Assembly (NCBI RefSeq): GCF_022012435.1
Contig: NZ_JAKLUA010000001.1
Location: 868,001-932,000 of the forward strand
DNA length: 64,000 nt
Reading direction: 5' to 3'
DNA from: Bradyrhizobium zhengyangense
GTDB lineage: Bacteria > Pseudomonadota > Alphaproteobacteria > Rhizobiales > Xanthobacteraceae
Shown: positions 1 to 8,224 of the stretch, one piece after another
Layout: each line of letters opens with the position of its first letter
Position numbering within the stretch: position 1 is the first letter of the stretch
The notes under the pieces: generated by a model
What the model was told of the DNA's origin: nothing
What the model saw: only the letters and a program-made list of their open reading frames with translations
Databases searched by the model: none
Made by a program: the position numbers and the translations under genes

Positions 1-1061
1 CACCAGCGCTCCCTGCGGCGGATCATGAAGTCCAGCCCGTCATAGATCCGCTTGCTGCCATAGCCCTTGTAGACATTCTTCAACGCGACGACGTCCTCGC
101 CCGAGCGCGGCGCCGGCGGAAAGTCGAAGGCCACCGTCTGGCGGCGACGCGGCGGCTCGACCCGCTCGATCTTGTCGAGCTTCTTCACCCGGCTCTGCAC
201 CTGGGCGGCGTGCGAGGCGCGCGCCTTGAAGCGCTCGATGAACTTGATCTCCTTGGCAAGCATCGCCTGCTGGCGCTCGAACTGCGCCTGCTGCTGCTTC
301 TCGTTCAGCGCGCGCTGCTGCTCGTAGAACTCGTAATTGCCCGTGTAGGTCGTCAGCGAGCCGGAATCGATCTCGACCACCTTGGAGATCACGCGGTTGA
401 TGAACTCGCGGTCATGCGAGGTCATCAAAAGCGTGCCTTCGTAATCGTGCAGGAATTTTTCCAGCCAGATCAGGCTTTCGAGATCAAGATGGTTGCTCGG
501 CTCGTCGAGCAGCATCACGTCAGGCCGCATCAAGAGAATACGCGCCAGCGCCACGCGCATCTTCCAGCCGCCCGAGAGCTTGCCGACGTCGCCGTCCATC
601 ATCTCCTGGCTGAAGCCGAGACCGGACAGCGCTTCGCGGGCGCGGCCATCGAGCGCATAACCGTCGAGCTCCTCGAATGCGTGCTGCACCTCGCCATAGC
701 GTGCGATGATCTCGTCCATCTGGTCGGCCTTGTCAGGGTCGGCCATATCGGCCTCGAGCTGGCGCAGCTCGGCCGCGACCTCGCTGACGGGACCGGCGCC
801 ATTCATCACTTCGGCCACGGCGCTGTGGCCGGACATCTCGCCGACGTCCTGGTTGAAATAGCCGATGGTGATGCCGCGATCGGTCGAGACCTGCCCTTCG
901 TCGGGCAGCTCCTCGCCGGCGATCATCCGGAACAGGGTGGTCTTGCCGGCGCCGTTGGGACCGACGAGGCCGATCTTTTCACCCTTGTTGAGGGCCGCGG
1001 AGGCTTCGATGAACAGGATCTGGTGGCCGGCTTGCTTGCTGACGTTGTCGAGGCGGATCAT
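1..1061 (-). CDS. ABC-F family ATPase (Uup/EttA-like), 3' part beyond window
   Basis: This is a cytosolic ABC-F ATPase, a family acting on the ribosome (translation factors and antibiotic-protection proteins) and lacking membrane domains. About 353 codons are visible. The first nucleotide-binding domain has Walker A GPNGAGKT at residues 34-41, an LSGGW signature near 160 and Walker B LLLDEPSNHLDLESL near 185. A charged, Gln-rich helical linker follows at about 240-290 (the P-site tRNA interaction motif region), and the second ATPase domain is just beginning at the window edge. The ATG at 1061 starts MIRLDNVSKQ, the usual opening strand. The subfamily cannot be decided without the C-terminal half. 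Confidence 0.9.
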   Translation of the reverse strand, partial: MIRLDNVSKQAGHQILFIEASAALNKGEKIGLVGPNGAGKTTLFRMIAGEELPDEGQVSTDRGITIGYFNQDVGEMSGHSAVAEVMNGAGPVSEVAAELRQLEADMADPDKADQMDEIIARYGEVQHAFEELDGYALDGRAREALSGLGFSQEMMDGDVGKLSGGWKMRVALARILLMRPDVMLLDEPSNHLDLESLIWLEKFLHDYEGTLLMTSHDREFINRVISKVVEIDSGSLTTYTGNYEFYEQQRALNEKQQQAQFERQQAMLAKEIKFIERFKARASHAAQVQSRVKKLDKIERVEPPRRRQTVAFDFPPAPRSGEDVVALKNVYKGYGSKRIYDGLDFMIRRRERW

Positions 1062-1474
1062 GAGGTCTTTTCGGGGGGAATTTTGCGTTGCAGCGTAATA
1101 GGCCATGCCCTCGCCCAAGGGAAGCCCGGCGGGGTACGGATTTCCTGGGAGGAGTGCTTCTCGGCTGGGGCCTGAAAGACGGGCTTCGGACGCTCCCCCG
1201 TTCCGGGTAGGCAGGCGCAGGCCGGCGCGCGCTAGTGCAGGCCTGGATGAAGACGGGAGCGCCGTGCCCCGCGCCGTGATGGGTTCGGCCTGACAACGAC
1301 ACATGAGCGTCGGCTTTCGAGGTTAGAGCGGCGGTCGGAACGTCTGGTGGTGATCGGCGGCTTCTGACCCCATAGCCGACGTCGAGGTTCGGTAACTTTG
1401 AACCAACCAATTAACGCGACCAGAAGGGATTTTCTGCCATCAGGTTCCGGGTTTTGAAGGACGTAGGCGCCGCG
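1062..1474. other. Intergenic region, no gene recognised
   Basis: About 410 bp between two divergent genes. Short open frames occur on both strands, but none has a family resemblance or a convincing ribosome site. Around 1340-1395 there is text (cggcttctgaccccatagccgac) resembling decayed intergenic repeats common in bradyrhizobia. I see no tRNA, terminator or clear promoter. Confidence 0.4.
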
Positions 1475-2185
1475 ATGAAGGTTTGGCTGATACGGGTTGC
1501 AATTGCCACAGCGGCTGCATCGCTCCTGTTTGATGCGGAAGCTTTTGCTGGCGCGCCGTATTCCGTTTCTGATCATCCTTCGCAAGATGGCCGCTGTATG
1601 GGCGATCATGGCGTCGGCGACATTGATCGGTCGGAGAAAGCCTGTCTGGAGCAGGTTGGCGAGCTGGCGCGGCGCGGCGGCCCCGGTTTGCAGTTGAAGT
1701 TCAGGAACGGAAAGACGAGAATTTATCTCAACGAAGAAGCGAAGTGTCAGGCCAACGACGCTGACGGCTGCATCAGGTATCAACTAACAGGGTACTTTCC
1801 CGAGCACGACCTTGTGTTGATTGAGGTCGATTATTGGGAAGGTGTCAGTTGGCTCCTCGTGAGGGCCAGCACGGGTGACGACGCGGCAATAGTCGCACCC
1901 CCACATTATTCGCCGGATAAGCGCTGGCTCGCGTCCGTCGCATCGTCTGTAGGACCTTCCGGACCTCCCAACGGAATGGACGTCGTTCCGAGCACATCCA
2001 ATCCATCTCTCAAGGAATGGCACTATCGCGCTCCGGACGAGGAGCAATGGCTTTACGAATTTGAGGGCTGGAAAGGGAACACTCGCGTCGAACTTTTAGC
2101 ATCGTCATTAAATGCGCCCGATCGAAAGGTCTCCGGCTTCATCGAGCGCCGCAATGCCCAATGGCATCTCAGGGGGCCACGATGA
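1475..2185 (+). CDS. Secreted protein of unknown function
   Basis: A 236-residue protein that I do not recognise. From the ATG at 1475 it begins MKVWLIRVAIATAAASLLF, a clear Sec signal peptide with cleavage likely after the AFA-G region near residue 25, so the product should be periplasmic. An in-frame ATG at 1454 would add seven residues before the signal and is less likely. Four cysteines (CMG, ACL, KCQ, GCI) could form disulfides. The middle contains short beta-like strands (LVLIEVDYWEGVSWLLV). It stands alone between two poorly coding regions, and its slightly lower GC than its neighbours may mean acquisition. No function is assigned. Confidence 0.6.
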   Translation: MKVWLIRVAIATAAASLLFDAEAFAGAPYSVSDHPSQDGRCMGDHGVGDIDRSEKACLEQVGELARRGGPGLQLKFRNGKTRIYLNEEAKCQANDADGCIRYQLTGYFPEHDLVLIEVDYWEGVSWLLVRASTGDDAAIVAPPHYSPDKRWLASVASSVGPSGPPNGMDVVPSTSNPSLKEWHYRAPDEEQWLYEFEGWKGNTRVELLASSLNAPDRKVSGFIERRNAQWHLRGPR

Positions 2186-2782
2186 GGGTCAGCGCCGCTT
2201 CCGCTTGTGGCCCGTCTGAGACCTTGCGATGAACACTGCAGTGTCCGCTCATCGGGGCTGATCGGAAGTCATCGCGGCAATACTAAAAGGACCCGATTGA
2301 CCAAGGCCGAAAGTCAGGCTGAGGGCGAGCGTGCAGACTTGCGGTGAAAGCGCAATGTGAGTTGCGCCATATTTCTATGCAGCCGGTGAAATGGAGCTAA
2401 GCCCATGCGTCGGCGTAACGATATTCCGGCGGCGATTTGGCTCGCGGCGTGAGATCGTCTCTGGAGCAAAGTTCGAGGATCGCAAAAGCTGCTCGCTAAC
2501 TATTGGGCGTTTTACGTTAGATCGGGATTCCCAGTCGATTTTTGCGCGACATCAAAGCGAACACTTTGTTCGATAGTATGAATACGAACTCTGCACTGAT
2601 CGCGGTCGCGCCATCAACCAGGGTGAACCGAGTTGGGAGAAACCCTGACTGGCGTGCCGAATGAGCGGTTTGAACTCTTCGACAAGCACCTGAAGCCGCT
2701 TGGCTAGAGAGTCGCATTCCAGATGGCCGATTTCCCTGGCGGAATCCCCGGGGCCACTGCATCACGAGAGAGAGGATGAGCC
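2186..2782. other. Intergenic region with a possible gene fragment
   Basis: Nearly 600 bp without an intact gene. At 2627-2707 on the plus strand a stretch reads like the tail of a protein (LTGVPNERFELFDKHLKPLG then TAG), but a stop lies just upstream and no start is present, so it may be the remnant of a lost gene before the phosphotransacetylase. The rest shows nothing I can name. Confidence 0.35.
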
Positions 2783-3751
2783 ATGAGCGCGGTCCAAGTC
2801 GAATCCAACACTGCGCCCCACGCGAAATACGAGCGCCTGATCGCGGCTGCCCGACACGTTTCTCCCGCAACGACCGTCGTCGTCCATCCTTGCGACGAAA
2901 CATCATTAACGGGCGTCTGCGAAGCCGCCGAAATTGGCATCATCAAACCGATCCTCGTAGGACCGAGTAACAAGATCAGGGCCACGGCGGCCAGACACGA
3001 TCTGGACGTCGAAAAGTTCGAGATTGTGGATGCGCCGCACAGCGATGCGGCTGCCGCCAGAGGCGTTGAACTCGTCCATGAAGGCAAAGGCGAAGTGCTG
3101 ATGAAGGGCAGCCTGCACACCGACGAGTTGATGCGGTACGTGACGGCGACCACCAACGGTCTGCGCACGAACCGGCGGATCAGTCACGTCTTTGTAATGG
3201 ATGTGCCGAATTATGCCGAAACGCTTTTCATCACGGACGCGGCGATCAATATCTTTCCCGACCTCGATGCCAAGCGTGACATTGTGCAGAATGCTATTGA
3301 TTTGTTTGTCCAGATCGGGCTGGGGTCTCACCCGCGCGTCGCACTGCTATCGGCCGTGGAGACGGTAACAACCAAGATTCCCTCGACGATCGATGCGGCC
3401 GCGCTCTGCAAAATGGCGGATCGCGGCCAGATCAACGGCGGCATCCTGGACGGCCCTCTCGCCTTCGACAATGCGGTCGATCCGAAAGCGGCAGAGATCA
3501 AGGGCATCAAATCTCCGGTCGCGGGCAAGGCTCAAATTCTTGTCGTGCCTGATCTCGAGGCCGGCAATATGCTGGCAAAGAACCTTACCTTCCTGGCCAA
3601 GGCCGATGCCGCAGGCATCGCGCTGGGCGCTCGCGTGCCGATTGTGTTGACCTCGCGCGCCGACACCGTGCGAGCACGTCTGGCCTCTTGTGCCATGGCC
3701 GTACTCTCTGCCGACGCGCGACGACGACTCCATCCCGTTCCCGCCGCCTGA
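2783..3751 (+). CDS. Phosphate acetyl/butyryltransferase
   Basis: A 322-residue phosphotransacylase of the Pta/Ptb fold, which interconverts acyl-CoA and acyl phosphate in the cytosol. Diagnostic stretches are the N-terminal KYERLIAAA, IKPILVGP near residue 55, HTDELMRYV near 112, GGILDGPLAFDNA near 217 and VPDLEAGNMLAKNL near 255. The length fits the stand-alone enzyme; the related bifunctional form with an N-terminal MaoC-like hydratase domain is longer. The start at 2783 is preceded by a purine-rich GAGAGAGGATGAG. In related rhizobia an acetate kinase normally follows; here it does not, and a decayed GrlR-like fragment abuts the stop codon. The last 15 residues (Arg/Pro-rich) look atypical and may reflect rearrangement at the 3' end. 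Confidence 0.85.
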   Translation: MSAVQVESNTAPHAKYERLIAAARHVSPATTVVVHPCDETSLTGVCEAAEIGIIKPILVGPSNKIRATAARHDLDVEKFEIVDAPHSDAAAARGVELVHEGKGEVLMKGSLHTDELMRYVTATTNGLRTNRRISHVFVMDVPNYAETLFITDAAINIFPDLDAKRDIVQNAIDLFVQIGLGSHPRVALLSAVETVTTKIPSTIDAAALCKMADRGQINGGILDGPLAFDNAVDPKAAEIKGIKSPVAGKAQILVVPDLEAGNMLAKNLTFLAKADAAGIALGARVPIVLTSRADTVRARLASCAMAVLSADARRRLHPVPAA

Positions 3752-3859
3752 TGGGCGAGCGCTTGCCGGCAGGTGCCATACCTTCGAGGTCCCTGAAAAG
3801 CCGATCCCGACCTCGTAACGGCCGAAGACGGGATTGTCGCCCTTCGCCGGCGCTCTCCC
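3752..3859 (-). pseudogene. Decayed fragment of a GrlR-like gene
   Basis: Read on the minus strand from 3859 the sequence gives APAKGDNPVFGRYEVGIGFS followed by GT and a diverged tail. This matches the C-terminal half of the GrlR-like domain encoded at 9781-10509 (TPAKDDPIFGGHEVGIGFAG) almost residue for residue. There is no start codon, the N-terminal half of the domain is absent and the tail diverges, so it is a remnant. It directly abuts the phosphotransacetylase stop codon, where an acetate kinase gene would be expected. Confidence 0.6.
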
Positions 3860-3942
3860 ATTTCGACAGCGACATCACGACAAGGACGCGTACCCGCTAT
3901 GGCCAATCCGGGTACAACAGGAGAGAATGACGATCGGATGGC

Positions 3943-5223
3943 ATGGACGAGACGGTGATGGATTCACGGCAGGCAGGCGCCTTTGCTCCGTTCGAATGGA
4001 TGCTTTCGGCGCGCTATTTGCGGGCCCGTCGCAAGGAGGGGTTTGTCTCGGTCATCGCTGGATTTTCGTTCCTGGGCATCATGCTCGGGGTCGCCACGCT
4101 GATCATCGTCATGGCAGTGATGAATGGCTTCCGCGCCGAGCTTCTCGGCAAGATCCTCGGCTTCAACGGGCATCTCGTGGCGCAACCGCTGGAGACTCCC
4201 CTGACCGACTGGAAGGATGTCGCCGAGCGCATCAGCCAGCTCGAGGGCGTCAGGTTGGCGGTACCGGTCGTCGACGGACCGGCACTGGCATCCTCATCGA
4301 ACGCCTCGGGCGTCCTGGTGCGCGGTATCAGGGCTGAAGATCTCAATCGGCTTCCCTCGATCGCGGGCAACATCAAGCACGGGTCACTCGACCGTTTTGA
4401 CGAGGGCCAGGGCGTCGCCATCGGCCAAGGCCTTGCCGATCAACTTTCTGTTCAGGCCGGTGACAGCATCACGCTCGTGGCACAACGCGGCGCAGTCACG
4501 CCGATGGGCGTGATGCCGCGGGTCAAGAAATATCGAGTCACGGCTGTGTTCGAGATCGGGATGTCCGAATACGATTCCGGCGTCATCTTCATGCCGATCG
4601 CAGAAGCGCAGGCCTTCTTCAATCGCAATCAGGATGTAACCGCGATCGAGGTGTTCACGGCCAATCCCGATCGCATCGATCTGTTTCGGAGGTCGGTGGC
4701 GGACGCGGCCGGTCGACCGATCTTCCTGGTCGACTGGCGGCAGCGCAACGCGACCTTCTTTGGCGCACTCGAGGTCGAGCGCAACGTGATGTTTCTGATC
4801 CTGAGCCTGATCGTTCTGGTGGCCGCGCTGAACATCGTGTCCGGCCTGATCATGCTGGTGAAGGACAAGGGCAGCGATATCGCCATCCTCAGAACCATGG
4901 GCGCTTCGCAAGGCGCGATCATGCGAACGTTCATGATCACAGGCGCATCGATCGGCGTGGCCGGAACGCTGGTCGGCTTCGTTGTCGGGCTTCTTGTCTG
5001 CACCAATATCGAATCGATCCGGCAGTTCATGTCCTGGTTGACCCGCACCGACCTGTTCCCGCCAAAACTCTATTTTCTGTCCAAGCTGCCGGCCGAACTC
5101 GATCTCGTCGAGACCGCAGCGGTCGTGATCATGGCGCTGACCCTCTCGTTCCTCGCGACGCTCTATCCGTCGTGGCGCGCCGCACGGCTCGATCCTGTCG
5201 AGGCTCTGCGGCAAGGAGGCTAG
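3943..5223 (+). CDS. LolC/LolE-type ABC transporter permease
   Basis: A 426-residue inner-membrane permease of the FtsX/MacB fold, as in the LolCDE complex that releases lipoproteins to LolA. A cytoplasmic N-terminus (EWMLSARYLRARRKEGF) precedes TM1 at about 38-60. A large periplasmic MacB-like domain spans about 65-275, and three C-terminal helices lie near 280-305, 325-355 and 385-410. It ends SWRAARLDPVEALRQGG, the classical FtsX tail. The ATG at 3943 or 3958 could be the start; neither has a strong ribosome site. The usual partner ATPase gene lolD is not adjacent: 368 bp of noncoding DNA follow. This is probably a second copy whose ATPase comes from elsewhere. Confidence 0.88.
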   Translation: MDETVMDSRQAGAFAPFEWMLSARYLRARRKEGFVSVIAGFSFLGIMLGVATLIIVMAVMNGFRAELLGKILGFNGHLVAQPLETPLTDWKDVAERISQLEGVRLAVPVVDGPALASSSNASGVLVRGIRAEDLNRLPSIAGNIKHGSLDRFDEGQGVAIGQGLADQLSVQAGDSITLVAQRGAVTPMGVMPRVKKYRVTAVFEIGMSEYDSGVIFMPIAEAQAFFNRNQDVTAIEVFTANPDRIDLFRRSVADAAGRPIFLVDWRQRNATFFGALEVERNVMFLILSLIVLVAALNIVSGLIMLVKDKGSDIAILRTMGASQGAIMRTFMITGASIGVAGTLVGFVVGLLVCTNIESIRQFMSWLTRTDLFPPKLYFLSKLPAELDLVETAAVVIMALTLSFLATLYPSWRAARLDPVEALRQGG

Positions 5224-5513
5224 TGGCGAGTTGTGGCTTGGATCACGATCCAGTTTGGCAGGACGCCCGTATTAATGCACCGCGGCAGCGAGCTTCGCTA
5301 CCACAGGAGGTTGACCGCGACCGCCCTCCTCCGAAACGCTTCAAATGACCAAGCGTCTTTGGGATGAGAAGTGAGAACATCGCTGCGGCCCTGCTTGCTC
5401 GTGCCGGCGGTCTTTCGCAAGGCAGCCAATCCAGCGAATGGATGTGTTGGTGTCCAACCGAATCGCACGATCATGCTGCGCGTCGGTGACACCCGCCTTG
5501 CTCCGCCATCAGC
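5224..5513. other. Intergenic region, no gene recognised
   Basis: Noncoding stretch between the permease and the next operon. Short open frames on both strands across 5298-5550 overlap each other and resemble nothing I know; none has a good ribosome-binding site. The right end merges with the promoter region of the SRPBCC operon. Confidence 0.35.
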
Positions 5514-5576
5514 AATACTGAAGTTTTCACTTGACTATTTGGCCGCCCCTTAATACTGAAGTGTACGCTTCACTAA
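5514..5576 (+). promoter_or_regulatory. Promoter and candidate ArsR operator
   Basis: The 11-mer AATACTGAAGT occurs twice, at 5514-5524 and 5552-5562. The second copy continues into an imperfect palindrome, TGAAG-N6-CTTCA, at about 5557-5572. A TTGACT at 5531-5536 could be a -35 element. The arrangement 15-80 bp before an operon that encodes its own ArsR repressor suggests an autoregulatory operator; this is an inference from position and symmetry only. Confidence 0.45.
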
Positions 5577-5591
5577 TGAGCAGGATCGCAA

Positions 5592-6059
5592 ATGGCCGAC
5601 CAATCGATCGTCCACGACACGTTCGTCATCGAGCGCACCTATCCCAAGGTGGCGGCCAAGGTATTTGCTGCCTTTTCCGAGACGTCCAGGAAGCGGCGCT
5701 GGTTTGCCGAAAGCCCTGACCATGACGTCGAGCACTACAGCATGGACTTCGAGGTCGGAGGGCAAGAGAGCGCCCTGTACCGCTTCAAGAAGGGCACTCC
5801 CTTTGCCTCGATTGCACTCGCCTATGACGGGCGCTTTCTGGATATCGTCGCGGATCACCGCATCGTTACGGCTTCCACGATGACGTTGGGAGACAGGCGC
5901 ATATCCGCATCCCTCGTGACTGCGGAGTTGCGCCCAAAGAATTCGAGAACGCTTCTGGTTCTGACCCACCAAGCCGTCTTCTTCGAGGGCGCGGATGGCC
6001 CCAAACTCCGCGAAGCCGGATGGCGCGCACTCCTCGATCGACTTGAGCCGGTCGTCTAG
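5592..6059 (+). CDS. SRPBCC (AHSA1-like) domain protein
   Basis: A 155-residue cytosolic protein of the START/SRPBCC helix-grip fold. The opening DTFVIERTYPKVAAKVFAAF and the following WFAESP with a FEVGGQE motif are typical of Aha1-domain proteins paired with ArsR regulators. Such proteins bind small hydrophobic ligands in a deep cavity; the ligand here cannot be inferred. It is the first gene of a three-gene operon: the ArsR gene begins 30 bp downstream and a hydrolase gene overlaps that. The ATG at 5592 lies 20-30 bp after the candidate operator, with AGCAGG as a weak ribosome site. Confidence 0.85.
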   Translation: MADQSIVHDTFVIERTYPKVAAKVFAAFSETSRKRRWFAESPDHDVEHYSMDFEVGGQESALYRFKKGTPFASIALAYDGRFLDIVADHRIVTASTMTLGDRRISASLVTAELRPKNSRTLLVLTHQAVFFEGADGPKLREAGWRALLDRLEPVV

Positions 6060-6089
6060 ACACCTGCAACAAGAACGGGAGCATGTCGA

Positions 6090-6431
6090 ATGGCCACGTC
6101 CATGGCCTTGCGCGTCGGCAAGGTTGATCGAATCCTGGATGCCCTCGGTGATTCCACGCGGCGCCGGATCATTCGCCTTTTGAGCACGCGCCCGATGTCC
6201 GTATCGGACCTCGCCAAGCCGCTCGGTATCACCGTGACGGCTGTGACGCAGCATCTGCGCATCCTTCAGTCCTGTGCCTTGCTCACGTCTCGCAAGAACG
6301 GGCGCGTGCGCATGTGCAGCCTGGATGCGTCGGGGTTCGAGACGCTGGAACACTGGGTCAGCGAATGCCGGACCTCGTGGGAGCGTCGTCTTGATCGACT
6401 CGGCGGCATCCTGGACGAGGATGACACGTGA
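6090..6431 (+). CDS. ArsR family transcriptional regulator
   Basis: A 113-residue winged-helix repressor. The HTH runs over about residues 12-75: ILDALGDSTRRRIIRLL, then SVSDLAKPLGITVTAVTQHLRIL as the recognition region, then a beta wing with GRVRMCSLD. There are no clustered cysteines of the metal-sensing type, so it probably belongs to the branch cotranscribed with SRPBCC proteins that sense non-metal ligands. The next gene starts with GTG inside the final codons (GTGA overlap at 6428-6431), showing tight translational coupling. It probably represses its own operon at the site around 5514-5576. Confidence 0.9.
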   Translation: MATSMALRVGKVDRILDALGDSTRRRIIRLLSTRPMSVSDLAKPLGITVTAVTQHLRILQSCALLTSRKNGRVRMCSLDASGFETLEHWVSECRTSWERRLDRLGGILDEDDT

Positions 6432-7156
6432 AGAAGGTGCTGATCGCGATCGGCATTGGCGTCGGACTCTCGACCTTTCTCGGATGTGGCTTCGTCTCAT
6501 GGGCTTTGGATACCTACAAGGCAGAGCCCATTACGCAGATCAGCGCCCTGAACGATCCCGGCGTTGTGATCAGCGAACGCGATGGTTTCCTTGTCATTCG
6601 CCCCTCCGCTGCCCCCTCGGCGACCGGTGTCTTGTTTTATCCGGGCCTCCGGATCGAGCCGAAGGCATATCTCTCCAAGCTTGCCGCGCTATCGAGCAAA
6701 GCCGGAGTGAACGTTGTCATTGGACGACCGCGCCTCAACATCGCGGCCTTGTCGATTGGGCAAGCCGACGAGATGCGCAAGCAATTGACCGGGATCAGGC
6801 GATGGTATGTGGCCGGGCATTCACTTGGGGGCGCAGTTGCCTGTTACTATGCAAGCAACCACCTCGACGATCTTCAGGGAGTGGTGTTGCTTGGGACCTA
6901 TTGTGGCTCCGATATTTCGATGTCGCGGCTCCGGGTGCTCACCATGGTGGCGGGCAGCGATGGCGTCATTGCACCCGAGACGATTGGGCAACACGCGGGA
7001 GAACTGCCGGCTGATGCGCAATTTGTTCGAATTCCAGGCATGGTCCATAGCCAGTTCGGAAACTATGGACCTCAGTCCGGCGACGGCCGACCTTCGATCG
7101 ACGACAGTCAGGCACGCGAGGCAATCTCGGAAGCAGCCCGGGCTTTCTTCCGCTAG
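6428..7156 (+). CDS. Alpha/beta hydrolase, membrane-anchored or secreted
   Basis: A 242-residue alpha/beta hydrolase of the PF12695-like type. It begins with a hydrophobic segment (about residues 3-26, ending near GCGFVSWAL) that could be a signal anchor or, through the Cys at 20, a weak lipobox. The nucleophile elbow is GHSLGGA near residue 135, followed by an acid in GSDGVI near 178 and a histidine in GMVHSQFGNYG near 204, giving a complete Ser-Asp-His set. The GTG start at 6428 overlaps the ArsR stop by four bases. As third gene of the SRPBCC/ArsR operon it probably acts on the same unknown ligand or stress. Confidence 0.85.
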   Translation: MKKVLIAIGIGVGLSTFLGCGFVSWALDTYKAEPITQISALNDPGVVISERDGFLVIRPSAAPSATGVLFYPGLRIEPKAYLSKLAALSSKAGVNVVIGRPRLNIAALSIGQADEMRKQLTGIRRWYVAGHSLGGAVACYYASNHLDDLQGVVLLGTYCGSDISMSRLRVLTMVAGSDGVIAPETIGQHAGELPADAQFVRIPGMVHSQFGNYGPQSGDGRPSIDDSQAREAISEAARAFFR

Positions 7157-7295
7157 CGACCGAGACACGATCGCCTCGCGCCTTCGGCTTCGATGAAACG
7201 CGGGCGGCATGGCGATGCCAGATCAGAACCATCCGGCTTGTCCCCGCGGCGGCGCTCGCGGAGCCCAACGTGCCATGGTGCCATCATGCCCCTGT

Positions 7296-7403
7296 TTTGC
7301 CCGACAGGTCAACCAAAATTCGTAAAATCAGCAAAATACGCTTTCGCGACCCGACTGCTTTGAACTTCAACCACTTGCCTACTGTGCATGGGGTTGTTTT
7401 CGA
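7296..7403. repeat. Dispersed intergenic repeat, copy 1
   Basis: Shares a 25-bp identical block (7379-7403) with 42789-42813. Both copies are preceded about 70-80 bp upstream by TTTGCCCGAC followed by GTCAAC. The interiors differ, so the two ends appear to be the conserved part. This looks like a family of mobile or recombining intergenic repeats rather than a gene. The rest of the 7157-7445 gap shows nothing else. Confidence 0.6.
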
Positions 7404-7445
7404 ATTTTGCGTTGACCCTGCCTCGTGGAGAGCATTCGGCAGCCG

Positions 7446-7595
7446 TCAGTGACGTTTGAAATATTGCACGTCGCGCTCGTGCTTCTCGGCGGCGGCGCGG
7501 CTCTTGAAGGTGCCGAGATTGCGCCGCTTGCCGGTCTTGGGATTCACCTTGCGCGAATAGAGCCGGTATTCGCCGGATGCGAGCTTGCGGATCAT
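7446..7595 (-). CDS. Small basic conserved protein (49 aa)
   Basis: A short, very basic protein starting MIRKLASGEYRLYSRKVNPK and ending HERDVQYFKRH. The ATG at 7595 is preceded by a strong AGGAGG, which fixes the start despite a longer open frame upstream. The pattern of a beta hairpin (EYRLYSRKVNPKTGKRRNLGTF) and a helix (SRAAAEKHERDVQYF) recalls small hypothetical proteins common in bradyrhizobia, possibly nucleic-acid binding because of the charge. Function unknown. Confidence 0.7.
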   Translation of the reverse strand: MIRKLASGEYRLYSRKVNPKTGKRRNLGTFKSRAAAEKHERDVQYFKRH

Positions 7596-7653
7596 GGTTG
7601 CGCCTCCTGTCGCGGCCTTGTGCGTCAACCCGCTTTGCACGCGGTCCGTTCCG

Positions 7654-8121
7654 TCAAGGCTTTGCCTGTGGCGGAAACAGTTGATTGGCAAACGGCTGTG
7701 GATCGGAGGGAACCTTCATGACGACGAAGCTGCGTCCCATCGAGCGGTGACAGGCGTTGCAGCCCTCGGTGAGATCGCCCAGGGCCTTTGCCAATTTGCG
7801 GCCGTCTTTTGCCGCAATCGCGTCGGACGTCGCCTGCAGCGACGGCTCCAGTGTTGTAACATTGCTGACGGGGATGCCGGAATAGAGCAAGGCGGCCTCG
7901 ACCAGGCTCGCCTTGAGCTGGCGCAGCTCGAAAGCCGCAAGCTCCCAATTCTGCGCCTTGCCGGCGAGCCAGAGCTTCTGATGGCGCAACTGCGCGGCGC
8001 TCATGATGTCGCCGAGCCGCGGCACGTACTGGTCCGCCGACGGCGATCTGAGATCCTGCGCCGCCACGGCCGTCGCCGCTCCCATCAAGGCCAGCGCCAG
8101 CATCCATCCTCGAAGCATCAT
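7654..8121 (-). CDS. Periplasmic c-type cytochrome, c'-like four-helix bundle
   Basis: A 155-residue exported protein with a signal peptide (WMLALALMGAATAVAAQ, cleavage near residue 21) and a single CNACH heme-binding motif at residues 121-125 close to the C-terminus. Long amphipathic helices before the motif and the C-terminal heme site resemble cytochrome c' rather than a class I cytochrome. It would carry one covalent heme in the periplasm, with a role in electron transfer or gas binding. The start at 8121 has GGAGA upstream; a second ATG follows immediately. It lies about 100 bp after the Sel1-repeat gene on the same strand. Confidence 0.75.
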   Translation of the reverse strand: MMLRGWMLALALMGAATAVAAQDLRSPSADQYVPRLGDIMSAAQLRHQKLWLAGKAQNWELAAFELRQLKASLVEAALLYSGIPVSNVTTLEPSLQATSDAIAAKDGRKLAKALGDLTEGCNACHRSMGRSFVVMKVPSDPQPFANQLFPPQAKP

Positions 8122-8224
8122 CGCAAGTCTCCAGTCTTTTTTGTAGACCCCGTCTACGACGCGCTGATCCGAAGGGCCTTGCGCTTGATCAAGGGTCGCG
8201 CGCCAAAGCGTTGTCGAGCGAGCT

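Noticed and set aside
210..1175. Plus-strand frame of 321 codons over the ABC-F gene
   Set aside because: The minus strand has Walker A, signature and Walker B motifs in order; the plus frame is its shadow.
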